Source: JACVRW01 sp963808775
Lineage (GTDB): Bacteria; Actinomycetota; Thermoleophilia; Solirubrobacterales; Thermoleophilaceae
Direction of reading: 5' to 3'
Length of the DNA stretch: 64,000 nt
Assembly: GCA_963808775.1 (NCBI GenBank)
Contig: CAWEGR010000005.1
Location: 620,001 to 684,000 of the forward strand
Under the pieces are notes generated by a model. It searched no databases. It was not told the origin of the DNA and saw only the letters and a program-made list of their open reading frames with translations. A program made the position numbers and the translations under genes. The number at the start of each line of letters is the position of its first letter. Within the stretch, counting starts at the first letter, position 1. This document shows positions 36,746-45,089 of the stretch, one piece after another.

Positions 36746-36921
36746 TCATGCTCGTGCTGCTGCACTCGGGCAAGGACACCGGGCTCTCAGGCGCGTTCGG
36801 CGTCGGGACCGGCGCAGGGCCGTTCGGCGGAGGATCGCTCGTGGAGCGCAACCTCAACCGCTGGACGATCGCCTTCGCCCTGCTGTTCGTGGCGAACATC
36901 ATCATCCTGCTGAAGATCTGA
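36697..36921 (+). CDS. secG: Preprotein translocase subunit SecG
   Basis: Small subunit of the SecYEG export channel, 74 residues with two membrane helices (ILSGVQVILSVVLIMLVLLH and IAFALLFVANIIILLKI). Between them is the family signature DTGLSGAFGVGTGAGPFGGG. Length and order fit SecG exactly. The apparent overlap with the propeller gene comes from a likely third frame error there. Confidence 0.93.
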   Translation: MEAILSGVQVILSVVLIMLVLLHSGKDTGLSGAFGVGTGAGPFGGGSLVERNLNRWTIAFALLFVANIIILLKI

Positions 36922-36988
36922 ACCCCGCGGGATCAGAGTGGGCCGCCGCGTGGGAGCAAGTGCGCATTGACCGCGCATATCCCGGTCA

Positions 36989-37949
36989 AGTGACATCGAC
37001 GTCTGGAGCTCCGACGCCTGGCTCGAAGAGGCCGGCGCGTGGGCCGACGCCGGGCTCGAGCGCGCGGGGATGAGGCGCACCGGCCCGTTCGAGCGGCGTC
37101 ACGTGCGCGTCTGGTCGACGGTGCTGTCGGCGCCGACGAGCGCGGGACGGGTCTGGCTCAAGGCCACCGGCGCGGGCTCGGCCCCGGAGGCCGCGCTCAC
37201 CGCGCTTCTGGCCGAGCTCGCCCCGGACGCGATCGTCGTTCCGCTTGCGACAGACGCCGAGCGAGGCATGCTGCTCCTGCCCGATGCCGGCCCGCCGCTC
37301 ACCGAGCGCTTTGACGACGGGGATGATCGCGCCGACGCCATGATCGCCGCGCTGCCGCGCTACGCGCGCCTCCAGCGGGCGACGGCGGATCGGGTCGAGC
37401 AGCTTCTGGCGCTCGGCCTCCCGGACATGCGGCCGCAGCGCATGCCAGGGCGCTTCCGCGAGGCGCTCGACGCAGCCGGCGCATACGTCGACGGCCGCGG
37501 GAGCGCGGGCGACCGCGCCATGCTCACGCGTCTCGCGGCACTCGGAGACCGGGTCGGGGAGTGGTCGGAGCGGCTCGCCGACGCGCCCGGCGGCGTGACC
37601 CTCGACCACGGCGACCTGCACGGGCGCAACGTCGTGACCGGCCCCGGACGGCGAGCCGCGCTTCTTCGACTGGGGCGACGCCATGGTGGCCCATCCGTTC
37701 TCGAGCATCCACGTGACCGAGATGGTGCTCCCGGCGGAGCGCGTGGAGGAGGCGCGCGCCGCCTACCTGCGCGAGTTCGCGGACCTCGCGACGGGCCCGG
37801 AGCTGGCGGAGACGCTCGAGCTCGCCTGCCGGCTCGCGCACATCTCGCGTGCCCTGACCTGGCAGCGCGCGATCGCCGCGGAGGCGGGCGAGGTCGAGGA
37901 GGCCTGGGCGCGCGGCCCGCTCGAGTCCCTGGCGGGGCTGCTCGGCTAG
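36989..37949 (+). CDS. Phosphotransferase (APH family), frame change near 37646
   Basis: Kinase-fold enzyme of the aminoglycoside phosphotransferase family, about 320 residues. N-terminal lobe reads VWSTVLSAPTSAGRVWLKAT; the catalytic loop is LDHGDLHGRNVV, with Asp after HG. One inserted G near 37646 shifts the frame; the next frame gives GEPRFFDWGDAMVAHPFSSI, including the metal-binding DWGD. The first in-frame ATG is at 37070, yet similar sequence extends upstream (DIDVWSSDAWLEEAGAWADA) with no normal start, so a second indel near 36990 is likely. The substrate could be a small metabolite; resistance should not be assumed. Confidence 0.7.
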
Positions 37950-38335
37950 ACGCCGCGGGGCGCGGCGTCCTCGAGCACGATCCGCATCAGGTCGCGGATC
38001 GAGAGCATGCCGACGATCTGATCGCCGTCGACGATCGGCATGTGCCGGAAGCCGCCGTGGATCATCAGGACGGCGGCCTGCCGGGTCGACTCGCTCGGCT
38101 CCATCGTCTCCGGGTCGCGCGTCATGCAGTCGGAGACGAGCGTGTCCTCGCGGATGCCGCCCGCGACCGCGCGCAGCACGTCGCGCTCGGTGAGGATGCC
38201 CACGAGCCGCTCGTCCTCCGTGACGAGCACCGCCCCCACGTCGCGCTCGACCATGCGCTCGGCCACCTCGGTCAGCGCATCACCCGGGGCAACCGTCAGG
38301 AGGTCGCGGGACATGTGGCTGCTGGCTTCGGGCAT
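37946..38335 (-). CDS. Tandem CBS domain protein
   Basis: Protein of 129 residues made of two CBS domains: HMSRDLLTVAPGDALTEVAE with VGAVLVTEDERLVGILTERD, then CMTRDPETMEPSESTRQAA with MPIVDGDQIVGMLSIRDLM. Such pairs bind adenosyl nucleotides and act as energy sensors, usually on a partner protein. No enzyme domain is attached and no partner is obvious. It overlaps the phosphotransferase by 4 bp in convergent orientation and diverges from the dehydrogenase gene. Confidence 0.9.
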   Translation of the reverse strand: MPEASSHMSRDLLTVAPGDALTEVAERMVERDVGAVLVTEDERLVGILTERDVLRAVAGGIREDTLVSDCMTRDPETMEPSESTRQAAVLMIHGGFRHMPIVDGDQIVGMLSIRDLMRIVLEDAAPRGV

Positions 38336-38385
38336 GCGCGGATCGTAATCCGGTTTGGAAGCGGACGCCCGGGTACCGCCGGAGC

Positions 38386-39566
38386 ATGAAGGCAGTCAGA
38401 TGGCACGCCAAGCGAGACGTCCGGGCCGACGAGGTCCCGGATCCCGCTCTCGAGAAGCCGACCGACGCGATCATCCGCGTCACGACCACAGGGCTGTGCG
38501 GCTCCGACCTGCACCTGTACGAGGTGCTCTCACCCTTCATGCAGGAGGGCGACATCCTCGGCCACGAGCCGATGGGCATCGTCGAGGAGGTCGGCGCTGA
38601 GGTCACCTCGGTCGCACCTGGCGACCGGGTGGTCATCCCCTTCCAGATCTCCTGTGGTCACTGCTACATGTGCGATCAGGGTCTTCAGACGCAGTGCGAG
38701 ACCACACAGGTGCGCGAGGAGGGGATGGGCGCGGCGCTGTTCGGCTACACGAAGCTCTACGGCGCCGTCCAGGCGGCCAGGCCCAGTTCCTGCGCGTGCC
38801 CCACGCCGACAACACGACGATCAAGGTGCCTGAGGGCCCGCCCGACGAGCGCTTCGTCTATCTCTCCGACGTCCTGCCCACGTCGTGGCAGGCGGTCGAG
38901 TACGCCGCGATCCCGGACGGCGGCACCGTCGTGGTGCTCGGCCTCGGCCCGATCGGCGACATGTCGTCGCGCATCGCCCTGCACCGGGGACACCGCGTGA
39001 TCGGCATCGACTTCGTCCCCGAGCGTCTCGCGCGCGTGCGCGAGCGCGGAGCCGAGGTCGTCGACCTGTCGGCGCACAACGGCGATCTCGCCGGGGTGGT
39101 GCGCGACATGACGGATGGCCGGGGGCCCGACTCCGTGATCGACGCCGTCGGGATGGAGGCACACGGCTCGCCGGTCGGCAAGCTCGCGCAGCAGATGACC
39201 GGCCTCCTGCCGGACGCGCTCGCGCGCAAGCTGATGGAGACGGCCGGCATCGACCGCCTCGCGGCGCTGCACCTCGCTATCGACGTGGTGCGTCGCGGCG
39301 GCACGATCTCGCTGATCGGCGTCTACGGCGGCCAGACCGACCCGCTGCCGATGCTGACGATGTTCGATAAGCAGATCCAGCTGCGCATGGGCCAGGCGAA
39401 CGTGAAGCGCTGGGCGCCCGACATCCTGCCGCTGCTGTCGAACGGCGACGTGCTCGGCGTGGAGAACTTCCACACCCACAGGCTTCCGCTCGAGGAGGCG
39501 CCCGTGGCCTACGAGACCTTCCAGAAGAAGCGGGACGGCGCGGTCAAGATACTTTTCAGCCCCTGA
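38386..39566 (+). CDS. Zinc-dependent alcohol dehydrogenase, frame change near 38770
   Basis: Medium-chain dehydrogenase of about 393 residues, closest to glutathione-independent formaldehyde/threonine dehydrogenase-like proteins. The catalytic zinc site is TTGLCGSDLHLYE and LGHEPMGIVEEVG; the structural site is CGHCYMCDQGLQTQCE (three of the usual four Cys are clear). After one missing C near 38770 the frame continues FLRVPHADNTTIKVPEG and the NAD loop TVVVLGLGPIGDM. Substrate uncertain. The next gene begins inside its stop codon. Confidence 0.8.
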
Positions 39567-40870
39567 GCGCAGGCACCCCACATCGAGTCGTCGTCATCGG
39601 CGGTGGCTTCGGGGGGCTCCAGGCCGCCCTGAAGCTGCGCGGCGCCCCGGTCGAGGTCACCGTCGTCGACCGTCGCAACTTCCACCTGTTCCAGCCGCTC
39701 GCCTACCAGGTGGCCACCGGCGCGCTGTCCCCGGGAGAGGTGGCCTATCCGCTGCGCGCGATCTTCAAGCGGCACCGCAACGTCCGCGTGGTGCTGGCGG
39801 AGGTGGAGGGCTTTGACCTCGACGCGCGCGAGGTCAAGCTGCGGCCGGCGGAGGCGGGCCTGCCGCAGCCCAAGCCGCTCGAGTACGACACGCTGATCGT
39901 GGCCGGAGGCTCGCGCTACTCCTACTTCGGCCACGAGGAGTGGGCCGAGCACGCCCCTGAGATCAAGACGCTCGAGAGCGCGATCGACGTGCGCGGGCGC
40001 ATCCTGCGCGCGTTCGAGGCCGCCGAGGTCGAGACCGACCCCGACCTGCGCGGCGCGTGGCTCACGTTCGTGGTGGTCGGCGCGGGGCCGACGGGTGTGG
40101 AGATGGCCGGGCAGATCGCCGAGATCGGGCGTGACACCGTGCGCCTCGACTTCCGGGCCATCGACGCTGCCGCCGAGCGGATCCTGCTCGTGGAGGCAGA
40201 CGACCGCGTCCTCACGTCGTTCACGCCCTCGCTCTCGGCCCGCGCGGCGCGCTCGCTCCAGCGCCTCGGGGTGACCCCGCTCGTGTCACACCGCGTGGTC
40301 GACGTGAATGCCGAGGGCGTGACGGTCGAGACTCCGGACGGCAGGCGGGACCGGATCGCGGCCCGCACGGTGATCTGGGCGGCCGGCGTGGCCGCGTCGA
40401 GCCTCGCGGGCAAGCTCGCGGAGGCCACCGGCGCGGAGCTCGACCGGGCCGGCCGCGTCGCCACCGAGCCGGATCTGAGCCTGCCCGGCCACCCGGAGGT
40501 GCTGGCGGTCGGCGACATGGTGCGGGTGCGCGATCAGACCGGCGCGCCCGTGACCTTCTCCGGCGTGGCCCCGGTTGCGATGCAGCAGGGCCGGCATGCC
40601 GCGCGCGTCGTGATGGCGCGCCTGCAGGGCGACTCCTCCGCGAAGCCGTTCCGCTACCACGACAAGGGCAATCTGGCGACGATCGGCCGCGCCAGCGCGG
40701 TGGCCGAGATCGGTCCGGCGAAGCTGAGCGGGTTCATCGCCTGGGCGACCTGGCTCGTGGTGCACCTCTGGTACCTGATCGGCTTCCAGAACCGCCTGAT
40801 CGTGCTGTTTCGCTGGGCGGTCAGCTTCATCACGCGGGGCCGCGGCGCCCGCCTGATCACGAACCCCTAG
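39563..40870 (+). CDS. NADH dehydrogenase type II-like FAD oxidoreductase with probable CTG start
   Basis: Membrane-associated NAD(P)H:quinone reductase of about 435 residues. The FAD loop is VVVIGGGFGGLQAALKL, followed by VDRRNFHLFQPLAYQVATG; the NADH loop is TFVVVGAGPTGVEMAGQIAE. The C-terminus has the amphipathic membrane-binding part (LVVHLWYLIGFQNRLIVLF). No ATG, GTG or TTG exists in frame before 39710, which would delete the FAD site. CTG at 39563 (overlapping the previous TGA as CTGA) is the best start. It is translationally coupled to the dehydrogenase gene. Confidence 0.85.
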   Translation: MSAGTPHRVVVIGGGFGGLQAALKLRGAPVEVTVVDRRNFHLFQPLAYQVATGALSPGEVAYPLRAIFKRHRNVRVVLAEVEGFDLDAREVKLRPAEAGLPQPKPLEYDTLIVAGGSRYSYFGHEEWAEHAPEIKTLESAIDVRGRILRAFEAAEVETDPDLRGAWLTFVVVGAGPTGVEMAGQIAEIGRDTVRLDFRAIDAAAERILLVEADDRVLTSFTPSLSARAARSLQRLGVTPLVSHRVVDVNAEGVTVETPDGRRDRIAARTVIWAAGVAASSLAGKLAEATGAELDRAGRVATEPDLSLPGHPEVLAVGDMVRVRDQTGAPVTFSGVAPVAMQQGRHAARVVMARLQGDSSAKPFRYHDKGNLATIGRASAVAEIGPAKLSGFIAWATWLVVHLWYLIGFQNRLIVLFRWAVSFITRGRGARLITNP

Positions 40871-40877
40871 GGACACC

Positions 40878-40892
40878 CCCTGAAACTCAGGG
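40878..40892 (+). terminator. Stem-loop after the NDH-2 gene
   Basis: CCCTGA / TCAGGG with a 3-nt loop, 7 bp after the stop. A weaker outer pairing (ACACCC at 40873 with GGGTGT near 40903) surrounds it. No T-run. Likely terminator. Confidence 0.45.
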
Positions 40893-40951
40893 TGGCGGTC
40901 AAGGGTGTTACCCCGATGTAAGGGGGGCTCGTATGACGGAAGCTGCGTGGC

Positions 40952-41038
40952 ATGGAAGTTGCCTTTTCTTACGAGCACACGGACATTCCGCCGGGCCTAA
41001 CGCTCGCGGAATACAGGTCGCTCGCGGGCCCGCCCTGA
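40952..41038 (+). CDS. Possible 28-residue protein
   Basis: ATG to TGA frame reading MEVAFSYEHTDIPPG and then LTLAEYRSLAGPP. It fills the otherwise empty gap between NDH-2 and the copper ATPase. GGAAG lies about 10 bp upstream of the ATG. The IPPGLTLAEYR pattern looks like a conserved short peptide and not random codons, but I cannot confirm homologues. Confidence 0.35.
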   Translation: MEVAFSYEHTDIPPGLTLAEYRSLAGPP

Positions 41039-41103
41039 GCGGCGGACGTGGGCGACCGTCGTTCGCTCGGTTATGCGCCGCTTCCGCTGAGGCGCTCCCC
41101 GTC

Positions 41104-43320
41104 TCAGCGGAAGCGCCGCAATCTCAGCGAGTTCGCCACAACGGAGAAGCTCGAGAAGGCCATCGCGGCACCCGCGAGCAGCGGGTTGAGGAGCCCCGCG
41201 GCGGCGAGCGGGATCGCGGCGACGTTGTAGCCGAAGGCCCAGCCCAGGTTCTGCTTGATCGTGCGCAGCGTCGAGCGCGACAGGCGGATGGCGTCGGCCG
41301 CGGCGCGCAGGTCGCCGGAAACGAGCGTGAGGTCCGACGCCTCCATGGCCACGTCCGTGCCGGTGCCGATGGCCAGCCCGAGATCCGCCTGGGCGAGCGC
41401 CGGCGCGTCGTTGACGCCGTCGCCGACCATGGCGACCACGCGGCCCTCGTCCTGAAGGCGGCGCACGACGTCGACCTTGTCGGCCGGGAGCACCTCGGCG
41501 ATCACCTCGTCGATGCCGACCTCGGCGGCCACGGCGCGCGCGGTCGCCTCGTTGTCGCCCGTCAGGAGCAGCGGCCGCAGCCCGAGCGCGCGCAGGCTCG
41601 CGACGGCCTCGCGGCTCGTGGGCTTGACGGCGTCGGCGACCACGAACAGGGCGCGCGCGGCGCCGTCCCAGCCCGCCACGACCGCGGTGCGACCCTGCGC
41701 CTCGGCCGCGCCGCGCGCCGTCTCGATCGCGTCGGACACCGGCATGCCCTCGGCGGCGAGCAGCGCGGGGCGCCCGGCGGCGACGCGCATTCCCTCGAGC
41801 GTGCCCACCACCCCGAGGCCCTCGCGGTTCGCGAAGTCCGCGGGGGAGGGGAGGATGCCGAGCTCGGCGCGCGCGGCGGCCGCAATCGCCGCCGCGATGG
41901 GGTGCTCCGACGCGCTCTCGAGGCTGCCGGCCAGGCGCAGCGCCTCGCCGCGCTCGGTGCCGGGCGCGGTCACGACGTCGAGGAGGGTCATGCGCCCGCT
42001 CGTGACGGTGCCCGTCTTGTCGAGCACGATCGTGTCCACGCGGCGGGTCGACTCGAGCACCTCCGGTCCCTTGATCAGCAGCCCGAGCTGGGCGCCGCGG
42101 CCGGTGCCGACGAGCAGGGCGGTCGGGGTGGCGAGGCCGAGCGCGCACGGGCAGGCGATGATCAGGACGGCGACGGCGGCGGTGAATGCGAAGCTCGCGC
42201 CCTCGCCGGCGCCGATCCAGAAGCCGAGCGTGGCCACCGCGATCGTGATAACGATCGGGACGAACACGCCCGCCACGCGGTCGGCGAGCCGCTGGACGGG
42301 CGCCTTGCCGGACTGGGCGTCCGTCACGAGCCGGGCGATCTGCGCGAGCGCCGTCTCGGAGCCCACGCGCGTCGCGCGGACGACGAGCCGCCCGCCGGCG
42401 TTGACCGTCGCCCCGGCGACCTCCGAGCCCGGCTCGACCTCCACCGGGATCGACTCGCCGGTCAGGATCGACATGTCGACCGCCGAGCGGCCCTCGACGA
42501 CGACGCCGTCGGTGGCGACCTTCTCTCCCGGCCGCACGACGAACAGCCGCCCGGGCGCGAGCTCCTCGACGGGCACGAGCCGCTCGCTCCCGTCGTCCGC
42601 GAGCACGGCCACGTCCTTGGCGCCGAGCTCGAGCAGGGCCTCGAGGGCGGCGCCCGCGCGCCGCTTCGCGCGCGCCTCGAAGTAGCGGCCGGCGAGCGCG
42701 AAGGTTGTGACCACGGACGCGACCTCGAGGTAGATCTGTTCCTCGCTCGCACCGGGCGTCGGCACCAGGTCGAGCTCCATGGTCATGCCCGGCATGCCGG
42801 CGTCGCCGATGAACAGCGCATACAGCGACCAGAGCCAGGCCGCCAGGATGCCGACGCTCAGGAGCGTGTCCATCGTGGCCGCGCCGTGGCGCAGGTTCAG
42901 CAGGGCCGCGCGGTGGAAGGGGTACGCGCCCCAGACCACGACCGGGGTCGCCAGCTGGAGCGCGAGCCACTGCCAGTTCTCGAACTGGAGCGCGGGGATC
43001 ATCGACATCAGCAGCACGGGCAGCGCAAGCAGCGCGCTCGCGATCAACCGGGTGCGCAGCGGCGCCGTCGGATCGGCCTCCGGTGCGGCCGGGCCCGCCT
43101 CCGCCTGCGGAAGGCTCGCGTGATAGCCGGCGGACTCGACGGCCTCGACCAGGCGCTCCGGCTCGAGCTCGCCGCTCGGGAACTCGACGGTCGCGCGCTC
43201 GGTCGCGTAGTTCACGCTGGCGTGCACGCCGTCGAGCTCGTTCAGCCGGCGCTCGATCCGGTTCGCGCAGGAGGCGCAGGTCATTCCGGTGATCGGGAGC
43301 TCGAGCGTCTCAGTGGCCAT
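41104..43320 (-). CDS. copA: Copper-translocating P1B-type ATPase
   Basis: Cu(I) exporter of 738 residues. One N-terminal heavy-metal domain with GMTCASCANRIE (C15 and C18) is followed by eight membrane helices. The metal-transport motif is IIACPCALGLATP, the phosphorylation site DKTGTVTSGR, the SEHPIA motif and the hinge VGDGVNDAPALAQ. All catalytic residues are present. ATG 43320 overlaps the upstream His-rich protein gene by 11 bp, and the pair is downstream of a CsoR-like operator, so it is probably induced by copper. Confidence 0.93.
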   Translation of the reverse strand: MATETLELPITGMTCASCANRIERRLNELDGVHASVNYATERATVEFPSGELEPERLVEAVESAGYHASLPQAEAGPAAPEADPTAPLRTRLIASALLALPVLLMSMIPALQFENWQWLALQLATPVVVWGAYPFHRAALLNLRHGAATMDTLLSVGILAAWLWSLYALFIGDAGMPGMTMELDLVPTPGASEEQIYLEVASVVTTFALAGRYFEARAKRRAGAALEALLELGAKDVAVLADDGSERLVPVEELAPGRLFVVRPGEKVATDGVVVEGRSAVDMSILTGESIPVEVEPGSEVAGATVNAGGRLVVRATRVGSETALAQIARLVTDAQSGKAPVQRLADRVAGVFVPIVITIAVATLGFWIGAGEGASFAFTAAVAVLIIACPCALGLATPTALLVGTGRGAQLGLLIKGPEVLESTRRVDTIVLDKTGTVTSGRMTLLDVVTAPGTERGEALRLAGSLESASEHPIAAAIAAAARAELGILPSPADFANREGLGVVGTLEGMRVAAGRPALLAAEGMPVSDAIETARGAAEAQGRTAVVAGWDGAARALFVVADAVKPTSREAVASLRALGLRPLLLTGDNEATARAVAAEVGIDEVIAEVLPADKVDVVRRLQDEGRVVAMVGDGVNDAPALAQADLGLAIGTGTDVAMEASDLTLVSGDLRAAADAIRLSRSTLRTIKQNLGWAFGYNVAAIPLAAAGLLNPLLAGAAMAFSSFSVVANSLRLRRFR

Positions 43321-44140
43321 GGCCGCCCTCGTGCTGGTCGCCCGCGGCCGTGCTGCGCGTGAACGCGGCCGTGTGCACCTCGCCCTCGTGCTTGAACTGG
43401 AGGAAGAGGCGGTAGCGCGCGGCGGAGGGGTACTCCACGCGGAAGCGGATGTCCGCGCCCGGCTCGGCGGCCGACTCGGGGTGCACGTGCAGGTACTCGA
43501 GATCCGCCTCGCGCAGCGCGACAAGGTGCCCGCGCGCGCCGAGGTAGGGCTCGATGTCGTCCACGCGGAGCCCGTCCCTGAAGACCGTGAAGCGCAGCCG
43601 GTCGCCGCTGCCCGCCAGCCGGACCTCGTAGCCCGAGCCGGCGTCCGCATGGTTCGACGCGGGGGGCAGGGGCCGCGGCTCGAAGGTTCCGGGCACCTCG
43701 AGGTCGGCCGACAGGACATGCGCCTCGCCACCGCTCTCGAAGTCCGCGAACACGCGGTGCTCGCCGGCGCCGTCGAGCGCGACCGGCACGCGCCAGGTGC
43801 CCTGCGCGTCCATCTGCGGATGCAGGTGACGGAAGCCGGTCAGGTCGCGGCGTACGACGATCAGGTGCATGCGCCGGTCGTGGGCGACGTCGAAGTCCGT
43901 GACGGCCTCGCCGCCCGCCTCCTCGACACGGAAGGCGAGCGTCTCGCGCGCGCGCGCCGCGCCGGGGGTGTTCACGAGCGCGAGCGCGAGCCCGTCCGCC
44001 GCGGCGCCGTGCGCCGTCGCGCCACCCTCGTGGGCCGGCTCCTCGGTGCCCGAGCCGACGTCGGGGTCGACCGCGCGGCCCGTGAGCAGGGCGACGGCGA
44101 AGACCAGGCCGAGCAGTCCGGTGAAGAGCGCGATCCTCAT
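43310..44140 (-). CDS. His-rich exported protein of the copper operon
   Basis: Protein of 276 residues with an N-terminal anchor or signal (IALFTGLLGLVFAVALLTGR). It contains histidine clusters: DFDVAHDRRMHLIVVRRDLT followed by GFRHLHPQM, a second unit LREADLEYLHVHPES, and a tail QHEGGHGH. The duplicated HLHP/HVHP units look like two copper-binding beta domains. It is the first gene of the operon with the copper ATPase and starts 20 bp from the CsoR-like palindrome. Likely periplasm-side copper chaperone or sensor; not matched to a named family with confidence. Confidence 0.75.
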   Translation of the reverse strand: MRIALFTGLLGLVFAVALLTGRAVDPDVGSGTEEPAHEGGATAHGAAADGLALALVNTPGAARARETLAFRVEEAGGEAVTDFDVAHDRRMHLIVVRRDLTGFRHLHPQMDAQGTWRVPVALDGAGEHRVFADFESGGEAHVLSADLEVPGTFEPRPLPPASNHADAGSGYEVRLAGSGDRLRFTVFRDGLRVDDIEPYLGARGHLVALREADLEYLHVHPESAAEPGADIRFRVEYPSAARYRLFLQFKHEGEVHTAAFTRSTAAGDQHEGGHGH

Positions 44141-44159
44141 CTCGACCCCACGTTAGCAG

Positions 44160-44176
44160 ATACCCCCTGAGGGTAT
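44160..44176. promoter_or_regulatory. CsoR-like operator between the His-rich gene and csoR
   Basis: ATACCCCCTGAGGGTAT: perfect 6-bp arms ATACCC / GGGTAT around a 5-bp centre. It lies in the 53-bp gap between the two divergent genes, so one site could control both. A near copy is at 45018-45034. Confidence 0.75.
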
Positions 44177-44193
44177 TGTGTTAGGCTGGTCAC

Positions 44194-44487
44194 ATGGCTA
44201 CCACGACCTCGCGCCCGTACTCCGCGTCCAAGGACCAGCTCCGCACCCGCCTGCGCCGGATCGAGGGGCAGGTTCGCGGCGTCGAGCGCATGGTCGAGGA
44301 GGACCGCTACTGCATCGACGTGATCACCCAGATCTCGGCGATCCAGGCCGCGCTCGACAAGGTCGCGCTCGGGCTGCTCGACGGCCACGCGCGTCACTGC
44401 GTCGTCGAGGGTCGCGCCGAGGGCTCGCCCGAGGAGCTCAGCGACGAGCTGATGGCCGCCGTCGGGCGGCTCATGCGGCGGGGCTGA
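44194..44487 (+). CDS. csoR: Copper-sensing transcriptional repressor, CsoR family
   Basis: All-helical DNA-binding repressor of 97 residues that releases DNA when Cu(I) binds. The family start RLRRIEGQVRGVERMVEEDR is followed by the metal ligands C40 (DRYCIDVITQI), H65 and C69 (GHARHCVVEG), matching the Cys-His-Cys set of Cu(I)-sensing CsoR. It faces the copper ATPase operon across a palindromic operator. Its 3' end overlaps the convergent DUF4396 gene by 17 bp. Confidence 0.93.
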   Translation: MATTTSRPYSASKDQLRTRLRRIEGQVRGVERMVEEDRYCIDVITQISAIQAALDKVALGLLDGHARHCVVEGRAEGSPEELSDELMAAVGRLMRRG

Positions 44488-45019
44488 GCGCCTCGCCGAT
44501 CAGGACCGCGGCGCCGAACACGAACATCACGACGGCGATCGCCGCGACCGTGCGGGTGGGGAAGGAGCCGTGGTGGCCGGTCTCGTGGACCACCGCATGT
44601 CCCTTGCCGCGCGCGATCAGCCAGCGGTTGAACGGATAGGCCACCATCCCGGCGACCACGAGGGCGACCGACAACGCGCCCCAGAAGAGCGCCGCGTCGA
44701 GTCCCGCCTCCATCGCGCCGGGGATCGACAGGATGATCGCGTTGTCGACGATCTCCATGACGGCGATGCTGAAGGTGTCCGAGGCGAGCGCGATCGGGAT
44801 CACGGCGCCGAGCGAGAGCCCGGCGCGCAGCAGCGGCAGGCTCGTGAGGCCGTAGCCGAACAGGAAGGCCAGCGCGACCGCGAGGGCGACCGTGCCCCAT
44901 TCCGAGAAGCCGGCGGCCGTCCCGATCACCATGCCGAGCACCTCGCCGATGGCGCAGCCGGTGAGGCAGTGCAGCGTCGCGCTCAGCGCGAGGGCGTTCA
45001 GATTGTCGTGGTCATGCAT
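44471..45019 (-). CDS. DUF4396 membrane protein, probably copper-regulated
   Basis: Membrane protein of 182 residues with four to five hydrophobic segments. It begins MHDHDNLNALALSATLHCLTG and has GCAIGEVLGMVIG, SDTFSIAVMEIVDNAIIL and PFNRWLIARGKGHAVVHETG, typical of DUF4396. The N-terminal His-rich start, the Cys in TLHCLTGC and a CsoR-like palindrome at its start codon tie it to copper handling. The family is often near copper ATPases; its activity is not known. Confidence 0.8.
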   Translation of the reverse strand: MHDHDNLNALALSATLHCLTGCAIGEVLGMVIGTAAGFSEWGTVALAVALAFLFGYGLTSLPLLRAGLSLGAVIPIALASDTFSIAVMEIVDNAIILSIPGAMEAGLDAALFWGALSVALVVAGMVAYPFNRWLIARGKGHAVVHETGHHGSFPTRTVAAIAVVMFVFGAAVLIGEALSPAA

Positions 45020-45034
45020 ACCCCCCTAGGGTAT
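45018..45034. promoter_or_regulatory. Second CsoR-like operator at the DUF4396 start
   Basis: ATACCCCCCTAGGGTAT, identical in 15 of 17 positions to the site at 44160-44176 and with the same perfect ATACCC / GGGTAT arms. It touches the start codon of the DUF4396 gene, so bound repressor would block its expression. Confidence 0.75.
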
Positions 45035-45089
45035 CACGACCTGTCAAGCAGCGGCGCTCGGCTGGGCGACCGGGCTACTCTGCGCGCCC

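Noticed and set aside
36989..37949. Aminoglycoside resistance gene
   Set aside because: The APH fold is shared by many metabolic kinases and nothing in the context or sequence points to antibiotics.
40933..43362. Plus-strand frame of over 800 codons opposite the copper ATPase
   Set aside because: Antisense shadow; the minus strand has a complete P-type ATPase with all motifs.
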